Source: Haliclona indistincta
Taxonomy: Eukaryota > Porifera > Demospongiae > Haplosclerida > Chalinidae
DNA length: 64,000 bases
NCBI GenBank assembly: GCA_964017065.1
Contig: OZ024790.1
Coordinates: forward strand, 11,729,498 to 11,793,497
Direction of reading: 5' to 3'
Part shown: piece by piece, positions 1-11,574 of the stretch
Layout: each line of letters starts with the position of its first letter
Position numbering within the stretch: the stretch's first letter is position 1
Made by a program: the position numbers and the translations under genes
Notes under the pieces: generated by a model
Seen by the model: the letters and a program-made list of their open reading frames with translations, nothing else
What the model was told of the DNA's origin: nothing
The model's database searches: none

Positions 1-362
1 TAAGCCCTAAGTTTTTGAGTACAGTATATATGTCCTTTTGTTGATCTCACTATTTCTTAGAAATTATTTTTTTTCATGCAAACAAGTGATTAACAAAATT
101 ACAGAATCTTATTTATGCACAGCGTTATCATAGAACAGTTTGTGCTAGTGTTTAAGACAAGATGCATGTACTCACTTTTGTTAAAATACAGTTGTTTGGA
201 CACCTGGATCATGGAGCCGTAATATTATTAGTGAAATTTTATGATACAGTATTCAATATAAATACCTTCTGTGTGCATTAAATCACAGCATATAGCTGGA
301 TGCAAGACAGAGAATCCTGTTTGGCTAGTTTGGTAGACAACCATGCATAGCATCTCAACAGG

Positions 363-895
363 TAGCCTCGCCTCCAGGCCACTCCCCCTGCTGAGGAGAT
401 GGCCTGGTCCAGACTGTCTGCGCATGCTCCAATATTACCAGTAAAACCTGGTAATCAGTAAAACATCGCACACGATCGGGGCATTTTAACGCACACTATC
501 GAGACATGTCCGTTTCATCTTCCTATTGAAACAGCTAGTTTAAACTACGCAAGAAGGCTTCTGGTGCAAACATGCTGTTGTACCCAAAATAAACTGCGTT
601 TTTGGTCCGGAGAGAGTGATTCTAGCGTACAGAAGTCGGTAGATCGTCAAGTGGGCGTGGCTAACTTCACTCGCAAACCTTCGCGTAAGAATCTCGTTGT
701 GCAAGTTGGTATTGCGTATTATCAGTGATCACAGCACTAGTTTGTACGTGTAATGGTTACAAAGGTTAGTGAAATGCACAGAAACAACGGCTCGAATTAC
801 TGTCCGCACTTGGAGGGTTAACGGAAAATCTTCGCGCATGCGTATGCAGTCATTACCAGGCCATTATATTAAAAAATGGCCTGGATGCGAGGCTA
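363..895. mobile_element. MULE-like MITE with 9-base target duplication
   Basis: The ends are inverted copies of TAGCCTCGCMTCCAGGCC. They are flanked by the 9-base direct repeat CTCAACAGG at 354-362 and 896-904. The homologous site in block C (about 50181-50200) has a single CTCAACAGG and no insert, so this is a clean filled/empty site pair. A 9-base duplication fits Mutator-like elements, but no transposase is present. Related end sequences occur near 8046 and at 44148. Confidence 0.85.
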
Positions 896-1314
896 CTCAA
901 CAGGTAGTCATACAAGGCTTCTTCATATGTCTATATGTTGTATCTTGTGTTTCCTTAACTGCCTTTAGGAAACCATTCTATAACATACCGGTAATATAAT
1001 CTACTTGAGAATGTGATAGGTTGATTTTAACAATGTAAATCAAGGAAATACCAATCATGTTGGTTACAATGTCCATAGAGACGGGCCCCCATAATTCAAC
1101 CTTTGTTATAAGATAATGGGACATAATATATAGCTCATAGAAAAGAGGATCTCTCAGAGTGATTCACTCTGCACACTAGAACATTGTGTTTGCCTATTGA
1201 CATTATCCACTATTGAGCTAGTTTTGGACCACAATTTCTAGGCCTTTATTAACAGCTGGCATTAATTAAATTTTTATTATTAATGTCCACATATTTTGTT
1301 TTCTTGTTTTTCAG

Positions 1315-2118
1315 ACCGCACCCCTCTGTTACCATTGATACCAGGCAGTGGAGAGCTAGTGGAGGCTAACTATGTCATCAGGTTACATAGATTATTACAT
1401 AGTACGTCATCTTTCACCAATCAGATTGCTCTATTCGAGGGCATTAATGTAGGTTAATGACCGCTCGTAGCGTCTTCTATAGCAACAGACCATTGCGTCT
1501 TTGCGAGTTTGAATAATTCACGATGATATTGCGCTCACAGTGTTGTGTGCGATGAACTATATAATAAGCCAGTTATTGCACTACACAACTCGGGCATTAA
1601 CCGACATAAATGACCTCGGGAAAGTCGGTTGCCCTCGACCGTTACTCGGGCAACTCGACTTTCCCACGGTCATTTATGTCGGTTAATGCCCTCGCGTGAG
1701 GGCAATAACTAATACTTAATCTCTATAGACTTAATTTCTTTTCACAATAAATCAACCCCTTTTAATCTTGCATTTATATTTTTAATTTTTAATCATTTTC
1801 AGAAACAGATGAATTCAGAAGCAAGTTTGTAATTTCAGGTAAATAACTTACTACAGTTGCATGACATTATACTCTTCTTTCTGATAATGTCTAGATCAGA
1901 GAGAACCTGTCATTGATCTACAAGTGTTGCAACAAAGTAACTTGAAATCAGAAATTCTAAATGAACAGAATCACAAGAAAATGCAATCCAGCACTGGAAA
2001 AGGAAATACACTAGGAATAAAAGTGGAAGGAAATTACAACACTGCTATCATCCACATAGTCCTGTACTGTATGATACAATATCTACTGTCTAGCTTGATC
2101 CAGCACATCAGTCTGTAG
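1315..2118 (+). pseudogene. Orphan ABCD3-like exon 15 with alternative tail exons
   Basis: Bases 1315-1381 are a copy of exon 15 of the ABCD3-like gene, with an upstream acceptor (TTTTTCAG) and a weaker donor (GTTACA). Further exon-like pieces follow at 1819-1838 and from 1895 to a stop at 2116-2118. If spliced they continue in frame from exon 15 without any ABC ATPase motif. The same arrangement is repeated at 50606 and, decayed, at 22624. It is either the 3' end of another gene copy lying left of the window or an exon relic. The tail differs between copies by a 2-base indel near 2100, which argues against strong constraint. Confidence 0.5.
1571..1710. repeat. Palindromic MITE core (long hairpin)
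   Basis: Two nearly perfect arms of about 45 bases meet around 1641. The core palindrome is 1592-1691, with outer matching bases AGTTATTGC and GCAATAACT at 1571 and 1702. It lies in a stretch of about 320 bases (1395-1715) that is present in blocks A and C but absent from the homologous site in copy B at 22690-22720. It therefore inserted after the B lineage split. Confidence 0.75.
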
Positions 2119-2244
2119 AACCATTGATAGATTACAGAACATCCCAAAACATCCATCATGTTCTACCATAGTAAAGGATGTTTGGTTGAACATTGCCTGT
2201 GTTTGTCTGTAATCTATCCACATTTCCCTCTTTATAAACTCATT

Positions 2245-2496
2245 CTAATATTTGTCTTGTGTCCAATTCTTTGTTGTTGAATTATTAAATCTGTTAGTTA
2301 TAAAGCTCCTTGCTAATACAATACGTCTGTCATGTAAACCTGAGCTCTGTTGTCCCATGCAGCTGCAACAGATAATACTTGCACAAAAATCATCTACAGT
2401 AGTTGCATGATTGACGCAGCATGGACTCGATCTTGATGTACAGCAGTGCTTGCAGGAGATGAGAGTCTTGTTGTGATTGCATATCGTGTGCTGCAA
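2245..2496 (-). CDS. Cys-rich small ORF upstream of ABCD3-like gene (doubtful)
   Basis: An 83-codon minus-strand frame is rich in Cys (clusters such as KHCCTS, SPCCVN and ICCSC). It lies about 330 bases upstream of the ABCD3-like start in divergent orientation. Block C carries the same frame at 51539-51790. Copy B at 23066-23320 keeps it open although its sequence has gained 9 and 3 bases, both multiples of three. That is weak evidence for coding; the region could equally be promoter DNA. No family recognised. Confidence 0.25.
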   Translation of the reverse strand: MQHTICNHNKTLISCKHCCTSRSSPCCVNHATTVDDFCASIICCSCMGQQSSGLHDRRIVLARSFITNRFNNSTTKNWTQDKY

Positions 2497-2822
2497 CTCT
2501 AGCCGCTACTTCCAACTTTAACGAGCACGTGGGTGACGATTTAAAAAAGGCGTGGTTTGGTCATTTCTTGGCGACTTTGACACACTCTGAATCGACATGC
2601 TATTCAAGTCCGGAAGGCAAACTCAACTTCCCCAGTGCTCTCGGGAGCAAGCTGCTTATAGCCGGAACAAGATTCTGCTACTAGTAAGATTCAAGAGACG
2701 CCGAGTCTAGAGAAAGGCACGCGAGCTCATCAGTGTACAGTACTTGAATTCATTTGTACACACTCTTTCCCTTTGCTGTAGACCGCTTTTCTAATACTTG
2801 GGTGATCAATCATATTCTGACA

Positions 2823-3914
2823 ATGGCTCCTGTTCTGTCTAAACTAGCAGAGCATCGTAAGCTGTTGATCTCAGCCGTCACTGGAGTGGGCGGGGTCTGC
2901 CTGTATCTACTGGCTCGTGGCAGCTATGCTTACAGGTAGAAAACATGAATACAACTCACATTGTGCTCACTCACTCCATTCCCACAGGAGTGACCAAGAT
3001 GTGGTATTATCATCAAAGGTATCATACTAGCTAGTGGTGTAGGTATGAACCAGTGTATGGTGGTGTGTTCCATGATGTACAGGACCACAAAGGGAAGAAA
3101 TCCAAGGCTGCTGTGGACTTGACTTTCTTCAGGTAAGCAAAAACTGATGATTTTGGATGGTTAAAATTTAGCGAATTTGTGTCTTGGCGAACATGCACAG
3201 TACGCTCGGTGTATCTCATCACTGCAATAGCTGAATTGGTGAAATTAATTTTGGTGAAAGCTGCTGAATTATCTACTATAGCTGTATAGTGATACATGTT
3301 CTATACATGAGTGGTACATGTAGATTTGCTGTATAAACCTACAAGAACCATGGAATAATACATGGATTGGAATTTGCGTGTGTTGGTTGCTATGACTAGC
3401 TTTAGTTTCATAGTTGTGTTTCTGATGATAGTTGTTGTGATCTCTCTTCAGACGATTAGGTACATTGTTGAAGATAGTGATACCTGGACCATTCTCAATG
3501 GAGGTCGTCTACATCCTGTTAGTGGGTGTTCTACTGCTGCTACGAACCTACTATGATATTTGGGTCATCAAGAACACAACGTCCATTGAAAGGTAACTAG
3601 AGAACAAGATGGCATGGAATATACTGTCTAGTAGACAATACTGGTAGCTAGCATAATAGCATTTAAGTGTTGCTGAAATCTATGTGTAGCCTTATTTTAA
3701 GCACCATTTTATGCATAACTGACAATAAGCTTAAAATTATGCCTGTATGTGTTCAACTGTGACTGCTCTTTTTTCTAACTTAGATTTTTTTGTTTTCATA
3801 GTTCAATCATTGGACGTGACATGAGTCTCTTCAAGAAGCACTTGTTGGACTACATTATCACAATACCTCTTCTATCAACCATCAATAATCTACTCAAGGT
3901 GTGTGTGTGTGTGG

Positions 3915-4000
<86 letters not shown>

Positions 4001-4525
4001 AGTGTTCTCCTGTCCTCCATTTTGTTCTCTAGTATGGTCTGCACGAGTTGAGTCTAAGATTCCGTACTCGTCTATCTACCCATCTCTATCACCAGTACAT
4101 GCAGTAAGTAGTTATGAGAACTTACATTCTGTTGACTAATAATGACTACAATAGTTATACAACCAAATACCGTATAGCGGGTAATTTTGGCGAATTTGAC
4201 GAATCGTCAGGCATTGATTCGCCAAAATAAAAATCGCCATTTGGTTTTTCTATTGCAGTAATACGTGAACCAGGCACTTGGCGCCAAAATAAAATTCGCC
4301 TAAGCATAAAATCTGGGTAATTCGCCAAAATCTTGACCCTCTAAATTACCCGCTATATGGTAAGACCGTAAAAAAGTTTAAAACTAGACACATGTAAGTC
4401 AGTACTGTGCTTTTGTTGCTGCATAATGAATGATGGACTTTCTGTTTATTTGTAGTGGATTCACTTTCTATAAGATGTCTAATCTTGACAATAGGATAGC
4501 CAATGCTGACCAGCTGCTGACACAG

Positions 4526-4563
<38 letters not shown>

Positions 4564-6330
4564 CTTTCCTCCTGTCCTCAGGATATTGACAGGTTCTCTG
4601 AGACACTAACTGACCTGTATTCTAATATAGCTAAGGTCAGTATACACTCTGTGATTTATACACAAGATTGACATTTCTCTTTCTTAGCCAATTCTGGACA
4701 TTGTCTTGTATATCAGGACTCTAGCTGGTAATATTGGAGCACAGGTATTATCACAAAATTTTAGGTTGTGTATCAAAATTGATAACTGACTTATAAAATT
4801 TTACTCCAGGGCCCTCTCTCAATGCTGGGATACCTAGCTGTGTCTGGCTTTGTTCTCACTAAGTATGTGAAATATTTTTGAAAGGGTGGGATTTTTATTT
4901 TGTTTTTTCTCTCTCTAAGGCTGCGTTCTCCAGTTGGTGGTATGACAATGCGTGAGCAACAGCTGGAGGGTACTCTACGCTTTGTCAACTCACGAGTGAT
5001 CACTAGCAGGTGAGTTATACCATATCAACTGATAAAATGATGGAAATTATACATTTTATTGAAGTCTGAGATAAATGGGACTGAAATACACTTTTATTTT
5101 TAACTTGTATAAAATGAACACTTTATCAGTACTAACTGGATTAGCTAATACAGTATTATTACATGTATTCCAGTGAGGAGATATCGTTTTATCAAGGCAG
5201 TGTTCGAGAGGAACAGAACATCAGGAAGATGTTTGGTCGTCTGGTGAGCTAGACTGGTAGTGATCATGTGACAGATCATGTGACTTGTGTACAGGTGGAT
5301 CACTTGAGGAGTATCATTCACTTTCGGTTTGGTATGGGATTCATTGATTCAATGGTGGCTAACTGTAAGAACATACACTAATTCATTCTTGATCAAAATT
5401 GTTCATTGTATCAGCATTTTTGAATTCTGAAACCGGGATATTGAAGTGTACATGTATTATCTCTCTAGATATGGCAGCAGTGGTTGGCTACCTGGCTATC
5501 AGTCGTCCATTCCTTGATCTCTCTCACCCACACCATCGTAACAGCACTCACAAAGAACTGCTCACGGTAAGTTTTACTGTTAAATTAAATTTTATTTGAA
5601 ATTTGTTATAAAAAAAGAATTATGAAAATTAATTTTTTTTATTGTTCTAGTCAAATTTTTGCTCTTTCACATACCTTTTGTTACTATAGGACTATTATCA
5701 GAATGGTTGGATGTTGGTTCAGATGGCTGATGCTATTGGTCGTCTTGTGCTAGCCGGGAGAGACTTTGCTCGTCTGTCAGGATTCACTGCTCGTGTGTTT
5801 GAGCTGATTGAAGTACTGCGTGACCTCCACAATGGAGTCTATGAGAGGACTATGGTAGCTACTGAGGCTACTGAAGATGGTGAGTTGTTGTGACTAATTC
5901 ATTCTGAATTACTAGATCTGATCTGTTGCTGCTGTGCCAATCAGATCTGTTGCATATAGCCATTAGATATATTCTTCCTGTCTGTTGCAAGCATATAACT
6001 CACAAGTTGCATTGTCACAATGAACATTATAACACTTTTGTCTGCATAACACAAGATTATTTGCTGAAATTTTGCACCTGTAAACAGCATGTATAAATAC
6101 TAATGGCATAGACTATAGTATTCCTATCTGGATCTGTATCTGCAGAATATTTCCTAACTTCCGATATTCCTCATCACTGGCTACAACAAAATCTGCCATT
6201 GAGTTTGTTTTTGTTCCTTTAGAGCACAATTTCTGTGCCTTTATTATAACTCTTGTTTTCCAGACCGCACCCCTCTGTTACCATTGATACCAGGCAGTGG
6301 AGAGCTAGTGGAGGCTAACTATGTCATCAG
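2823..6330 (+). CDS. ABCD3/PMP70-like peroxisomal transporter half lacking the ATPase (copy A)
   Basis: Fifteen exons join in frame to 443 codons: 2823-2935, 3043-3132, 3452-3592, 3802-3898, 4033-4103, 4456-4525, 4582-4635, 4688-4744, 4810-4862, 4920-5009, 5174-5243, 5295-5364, 5469-5566, 5690-5879, 6264-6330. The product matches the membrane half of the peroxisomal half-transporter ABCD3. Seen motifs include an N-terminal hydrophobic segment, [83 protein letters not shown] and YERTMV, ending in LPLIPGSGEL. ABCD3 normally continues with Walker A, signature and Walker B motifs to about 650 residues. I find none downstream, and intron retention after exon 15 gives an immediate TAA. This is the only copy with every exon open. 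It may be a truncated duplicate of a full gene elsewhere. Confidence 0.8.
3899..3998 (+). repeat. (GT)n microsatellite forming the intron 4 donor
   Basis: The exon 4 end (CTCAAG) runs straight into GTGTGTGT, so the 5' splice site is the first unit of the repeat. The tract is interrupted once by GGTGTGCGTG. Copies B (25706-25747) and C (53193-53273) have the same arrangement with other lengths. Confidence 0.95.
4168..4362. mobile_element. TIR MITE in ABCD3-like intron 5
   Basis: The ends TACCGTATAGCGGGTAATTT and its inverted near-copy bound a 195-base AT-rich element with many GCCAAAAT motifs. The same insertion is in intron 5 of copies B (about 25925-26098) and C (about 53452-53636), so it predates the duplications. 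A fragment of the same family lies at 18550-18665. Confidence 0.75.
4526..4561 (+). repeat. (CA)n microsatellite after the exon 6 donor
   Basis: The exon 6 end CAG is followed by GTACACACAC, so the repeat begins inside the 5' splice site. It is complementary to the (GT)n tract that opens intron 4 two exons earlier. Confidence 0.95.
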
Positions 6331-7526
6331 GTAACATTGATTAATCCTTTCTCTCATTCTCTGTTCAAGTCTTGGTTAATTATTATAACTCACATAAACC
6401 ATAATATTATTTATACACATTATTAACATACGAATTCAAATGAGTAAACGCTTTCAGTTGAGTTTCCTCCCTCAAGGACCTGGGAAATGAACTTTAAAAG
6501 TAATGGTGAAACTTATACCCCGTTCACACTGCACGTTGGAACCAGGCCGAACCGAACCGTGCCACACTTTATGATCAAAGATCTGACACAACCGAACCGT
6601 GCTGGAAGCGGCCCACCTATGGTTGGTGTGCCGCGATGGTGCAGTTCAGTTCAGTTGTAGCTCAGTTCAGTTCAGTTGTAGCTCAGTTCAGTTGCGTTCA
6701 TACTGTCAGAGATTTGCAACCGGGCCGGCCCGGTTCGGTTCAGTTCTAGCGCGTAGTGTGAACACGATATAAAATGGTATTATTGTGAGAAATCAAAGAG
6801 TTTACAAAACAGAGTTATCTTATGTCAGCCAAAAAAATCACAAACTAGTATTACACAATATAAAGAAAGCTAGTGTTTATGGTCATGTTTGTTCATGAAT
6901 GTTCAATGTTCATGTTCTGCTTTTGAAAATATAAATAAAATGAATGTATTTAAGTTGAATTTTCTGTGTAATTCGGCAAAGCCCGGCATGTATCCTGAAA
7001 TGTATTCTGCTCTCCAGATGGTAACCTTTATACGCAGTCCTATGAATACAAAATAAGAGTACTTTCCATGAAAAACATAAAGAAACTCATTAAGGAAGAA
7101 CTAGTTGCAACACTGTAGAACTGGTACCAAAACTATTCCTGAAGATTAAGGTTACTGGATACTATACCCATGCACTACCAAGCCAAAATAGTTGCTTGAA
7201 AAAAACGCTACAGTTCTTCAAACGTTGCTATGACCAGCGAAGACAGAGCTATTGCCAGGTGCCAATAACTCAATTTTCGAATTTTGCACGATATTCCGGG
7301 TTTTCCAAAATTGGGTCACCTATAGGCACAACTGTGAATTCTTATAATGTTTTATCTGTGTTCATTTTTATGAAAAGCACCCAATAAGTGCAGGTTTTCT
7401 TCTCTTGACTAGTACACACGTTCGGTTATCCTACTGACATAGAGCTATCATCAGTTTGTTGCATATAACACATCATAATAGATTATTATGAAGTCACATA
7501 CATCATAGTAATTATTGTGTCTATTT
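6331..7526. other. Intergenic stretch with one TIR element
   Basis: No gene seen. A MITE at about 6515-6770 has ends CGTTCACACTGCACG and GCGTAGTGTGAACACG and internal copies of CAGTTCAGTTGTAGCT. Bases 7330-7526 match the DNA downstream of other R genes (18890-19323 and 21985-22175), so they belong to a duplicated R flank. Confidence 0.6.
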
Positions 7527-7844
7527 TCATTGTTTGTTAGTATCAGTGTGTGTGATCTTCTTTTCTCCATGAGCCCAGACCAGTATACAGTAGTTGTCAG
7601 CTCTGGTGGTACAGGGCTGTGTGTAATGGTATAATAATGGTGAAGCTACACATGTAGTGAGGCTTACTAGTGCAGGGGAGTAGCTTTCAGTTGAGAGAGT
7701 GTGTCCAGTGACTAGCTGACTGGTCTCTACACTATACTGCTCAGCTTGTACTGGCTCACTGTACTCCATTACTGAAGAATGAGAGACCAAAAAATAATAC
7801 CAAATTCTTTTCACACTATTTTCAACATGTCTATGTTAGCTCAC
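7527..7844 (-). CDS. R-family small protein, member R1 (63 aa)
   Basis: Coding exons are 7668-7769 (34 codons from ATG) and 7527-7616 (29 codons plus stop). They are joined across a 51-base GT-AG intron in phase 0. A 73-base intron (7772-7844) separates the coding part from a non-coding exon ending GTGAACAAG, and a TATA box lies further upstream. The protein starts MEYSEPVQAEQYS and ends with the conserved block NYCILVWAHGEKK followed by a polar tail. It has no signal peptide or membrane segment. I do not recognise the family. The same exon pattern recurs in nine other places here, always on this strand. Confidence 0.6.
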
Positions 7845-7937
7845 CTTGTTCACTCTCTCTTGTAAAGAAGTGGATGTTTCACGTTGGAACTGTATACTGC
7901 TTATACTCTGTTAGTTACTGCAGTTTGGTTGCTCAAC

Positions 7938-7954
7938 TGCTTTATATAGCACCC
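7938..7954 (-). promoter_or_regulatory. TATA box of R1
   Basis: On the minus strand the sequence reads GCTATATAAAGCAG about 100 bases upstream of the R1 first-intron donor. Its position matches the TATA boxes of the other R genes. Confidence 0.55.
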
Positions 7955-7979
7955 ACTCTGGCAAGAAACCATCATACTA

Positions 7980-8575
7980 CATGCAGCCCAGCTTGTAACC
8001 AGCTTGTACACACACACACACTCGTGCACTCATGTGTTCATACAGCCTCGCATCCAGGCCATTTTTTATATAATGGCCTTGTAATGACTGTCTACGCATG
8101 TGCTAGATACTAGCCGCGTTGTTACTAAAAATAAAATATAACTCGCGCGAAGCTTGTATACAGCTTATAACCAGCTTGTACACACACACAAACACACACA
8201 CACACACACACGTGTACTCACGTGTTCGTGTTCGTATAGCCTCATGTGTTCATATGATTATTATTCATTATTCATAACTGTGAATAATGAATAATAATAA
8301 ATTATTGTTATGTAATCTGGTTTATACAACGCGTGCCAATGATGGCTTCCAGTTATGAATGCAGATTGTGCCTGTGTACTGTTTCAAGTTTTCAGTAGTA
8401 TAGTCAAAATGACAATCAAGGATCATGACCCTCTGCAGTAATTATTCTGCCGTATTCTTATTGAGAGATCGAGCTGCTAAAGCTATCATAATATTAACAA
8501 TGCTACCACCACTTTAAAAGACGCTGAATATTATACTGAGGTGGGTGGAGCCACGTAGGCATACAGTAGTCTGTA

Positions 8576-8609
<34 letters not shown>

Positions 8610-9685
8610 CGCAATGCATATCTCAGCAACCGCTTGCTTCTAAGCGCTGATATTAGTTAGGGTCTCCACACAAAAAAATCAACTTCTACCAAATCAGCTT
8701 TTCGGCGACTAAGTATGTACACCAACTTATAAAAACCTCCTGGTGCAAATTTCGCAGTCCAAAACTTCTTCGATCCTGCAAAAACAGCTTTATCTCTGAC
8801 CGCAATCAGTTATTAACTAGTCATTCGATCTTCTTATTAGAGCGCATCTCTTGCACGACGAGCAAGGTTCTGCAAGGCTGCTGGCCATTCCAAAGGGAAG
8901 TCAACGGAAGTACTACTCTTAACAAGTACTTTTAATAATACTAGCTTTGCTGAAATGCGTTTGGTCTCGGTTAGAAAACCAGAGGAGGTCGGGTTTATGG
9001 GGTCGCTTCCAGCCAGATGGTCAGAAGTGGCAGTTCACGTTTATGTTTATGCAACATGTACAACTACTAACCAACTTTACAAAACTATAGTGAGGAAGCC
9101 GCTTCCTCTTCAGCGAAGAAACTAACATAGGGTTACTGCATAGATACTGGAAGTGTCGGCGCTGGCTTCAAACTCCCGCTTTCGAGCTCCACAGTATCTC
9201 TGCATAACATCTAGACCTTTACTAAAGATCCAGTAAAATTGTACAATTCAGCCGTGTTGCTATCCACCATAAAATCGACTTTCAATTCAACATACAACTG
9301 GTTCTTGGTTAATTAACCATTTTAATAGTTAATAAACAATTCAGTGATAGACTAGGCGATTTATAGTTGAAGTCGATTGATTGCTATGAATATGGTTATC
9401 ATTGCAATGTCTGCTATGAATATAATTATATTGGTGAATGTTATTGCGCCCTCGTGAATACATTTAATAATTAATATTCACATATACTTCATCAGAACAG
9501 TTTCCTGCTTGTGGGGTACCAAGATGTTCAGATGATTGAGGGTCTACTGTAACTGTTTACATGACAAATCACAACCAATGGCAACTGTATACTCAGCTAG
9601 CATTCCAATGGTGCTGCCCTTGCCAACACGCTTTTTGGCATAAAACTTAGTCATCGCAAGCTGGATCTGGACAGCTTCTTGGTCT
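7980..9685. other. Non-coding stretch with microsatellites and MITE relic
   Basis: No convincing exon. It contains (CA)n tracts at about 8010-8022 and 8180-8212, a (GT)n at about 8580-8608, and a fragment of the TAGCCTCG MITE family at 8046-8130 (GCCTCGCATCCAGGCC). A short palindrome of ATTATTCATTATTCA type is near 8260-8300. The rest of the stretch to 9685 shows nothing I can name. Confidence 0.5.
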
Positions 9686-10760
9686 ACGGACAGTACTTGT
9701 AGTGTCTGGATCAGGACAGTACTTGTAGTGTCAGGATCAGGACAGTACTTGTAGTGTCAGGATCAGGACAGTACTTGTAGTGTCTGGATCAGGACAGTAC
9801 TTGTAGTGTCTGGATCAGGACAGTACTTGTAGTGTCAGGATCAGGACAGTACTTGTAGTGTCAGGATCAGGACAGTACTTGTAGTGTCAGGATCAGGACA
9901 GTACTTGTAGTGTCTGGATCAGGACAGTACTTGTAGTGTCTGGATCAGGACAGTACTTGTAGTGTCAGGATCAGGACAGTACTTGTAGTGTCAGGATCAG
10001 GACAGTACTTGTAGTGTCTGGATCAGGACAGTACTTGTAGTGTCTGGATCAGGACAGTACTTGTAGTGTCTGGATCAGGACAGTACTTGTAGTGTCAGGA
10101 TCAGGACAGTACTTGTAGTGTCAGGATCAGGACAGTACTTGTAGTGTCAGGATCAGGACAGTACTTGTAGTGTCAGGATCAGGACAGTACTTGTAGTGTC
10201 TGGATCAGGACAGTACTTGTAGTGTCAGGATCAGGACAGTACTTGTAGTGTCAGGATCAGGACAGTACTTGTAGTGTCAGGATCAGGACAGTACTTGTAG
10301 TGTCTGGATCAGGACAGTACTTGTAGTGTCTGGATCAGGACAGTACTTGTAGTGTCTGGATCAGGACAGTACTTGTAGTGTCAGGATCAGGACAGTACTT
10401 GTAGTGTCAGGATCAGGACAGTACTTGTAGTGTCAGGATCAGGACAGTACTTGTAGTGTCTGGATCAGGACAGTACTTGTAGTGTCTGGATCAGGACAGT
10501 ACTTGTAGTGTCAGGATCAGGACAGTACTTGTAGTGTCAGGATCAGGACAGTACTTGTAGTGTCAGGATCAGGACAGTACTTGTAGTGTCTGGATCAGGA
10601 CAGTACTTGTAGTGTCTGGATCAGGACAGTACTTGTAGTGTCAGGATCAGGACAGTACTTGTAGTGTCAGGATCAGGACAGTACTTGTAGTGTCAGGATC
10701 AGGACAGTACTTGTAGTGTCAGGATCAGGACAGTACTTGTAGTGTCTGGATCAGGACAGT
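9686..10760. repeat. 26-base satellite array, about 41 copies
   Basis: A 26-base unit containing GATCAGGACAGTACTTGTAG is repeated almost perfectly. The main variation is one base (GTCTGG or GTCAGG), and the two forms alternate in an irregular higher-order pattern, often two of the first then three of the second. No open frame persists, because 26 is not a multiple of three. Confidence 0.97.
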
Positions 10761-11390
10761 AACTAATCTGTGGTTACTATGATATGAAATCCAGATAGTG
10801 ATGTGCTAATCTCTATTATTGTCATTCTGTTGGATGATTGAGATGGTAGTTAATTATAGTTGTAGGCAATCAAGTCTTGTTGTTGTAGCCATGACCTCAT
10901 TCTGTGATGATGCGTTTCCATAGCGACCCATTGTTATTATACTTAGCTCTACTGTAAGAAGCCATAAGATCAAAGGATTTCTCAGTGGTACATTATTTTG
11001 CATAATTATACCACTGGTGATTAAAAGAAAGAGGTACTTTTTATGCAGCCAGTCTAGGTCTGATTACACAATACAGGATTGTTGGATAATGTTTGACACT
11101 TTCACACAGTCAGTTTGTCAACGAAGCCTTTTATGACAAAACAAAACAGAGTTCAAGCTATAGTTTCATATTAGTTTAAGCTGATCGTAATTTTGTCATC
11201 CATTATTATTGGACCAGTAATTTTTGTTAGAGAATGAAATGTCCGTGAAAGGTTATTCCAGTAGCTCTTGCACAATAATAGTTTGATGTGCTGCATATTA
11301 GCTAGTAAACTATGTCACACGATGTCACAATGTTACAATGAGAGACACAGATAATTAGATGATAATTCACAGCATAATAATTAAGTATTA
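10761..11390. other. Downstream flank of R2, paralogous to 46383-46772
   Basis: No gene. From about 11045 the sequence is clearly homologous to the flank of R8 (shared blocks such as GCCAGTCTAGGTCTGATT and TTTGACACTTTCACACAG). R2 and R8 were therefore duplicated with at least 400 bases of flank. The palindromic elements at 11391-11794 are missing from the R8 flank and inserted later. Confidence 0.7.
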
Positions 11391-11570
11391 TTTAGACCAC
11401 ACTAGGCGGTGCATTACGCGATATAATGCACGAGGGTGGGGTCAATAACGGTCGAGAACGCGTTGATAATGCACGAGCCGAAGGCGAGTGCATTATCACG
11501 CGTTCGAGACCGTTATTGAGCACGCCCGAGTGCTTTATATCGCGTAATGCACCGCCTAGTGTGGTCTAAA
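11391..11570. repeat. Palindromic element, 180 bases
   Basis: The ends TTTAGACCACACTAGGCGG and its exact inverse bound two arms of nearly 90 bases, so the whole element can fold into one hairpin. It is CpG-rich, contains GTGCATTACGCGATATAATGC, and is absent from the homologous R8 flank. Confidence 0.85.
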
Positions 11571-11574
11571 CGTT

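Larger units (their letters stand above)
1..4870. repeat. Segmental duplication block A (pairs with 49793-54165)
   Basis: The sequence from base 1 matches 49793 onward almost base for base. The offset is 49792 until a 533-base insertion at 363 and about 49291-49294 after it. The match already exists at base 1, so the block extends left of the window. Differences are mostly single bases, microsatellite length, the MITE insertion and a small 2-base indel near 2100. After about 4870 the partner copy becomes more like copy B than like A. It could be a recent tandem duplication or an unmerged haplotype in the assembly. Confidence 0.92.

Noticed and set aside
2988..3018. An extra small exon between ABCD3 exons 1 and 2
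   Set aside because: It has plausible AG and GT borders, but using it puts exon 2 out of frame and leaves a 24-base intron. Joining exon 1 directly to 3043 keeps the frame.
3821..4139. Cys-Val and Thr-His repeat ORFs over the GT/CA tracts (also at 26162-26561 and 53115-53413)
   Set aside because: Pure translation of dinucleotide repeats inside introns.
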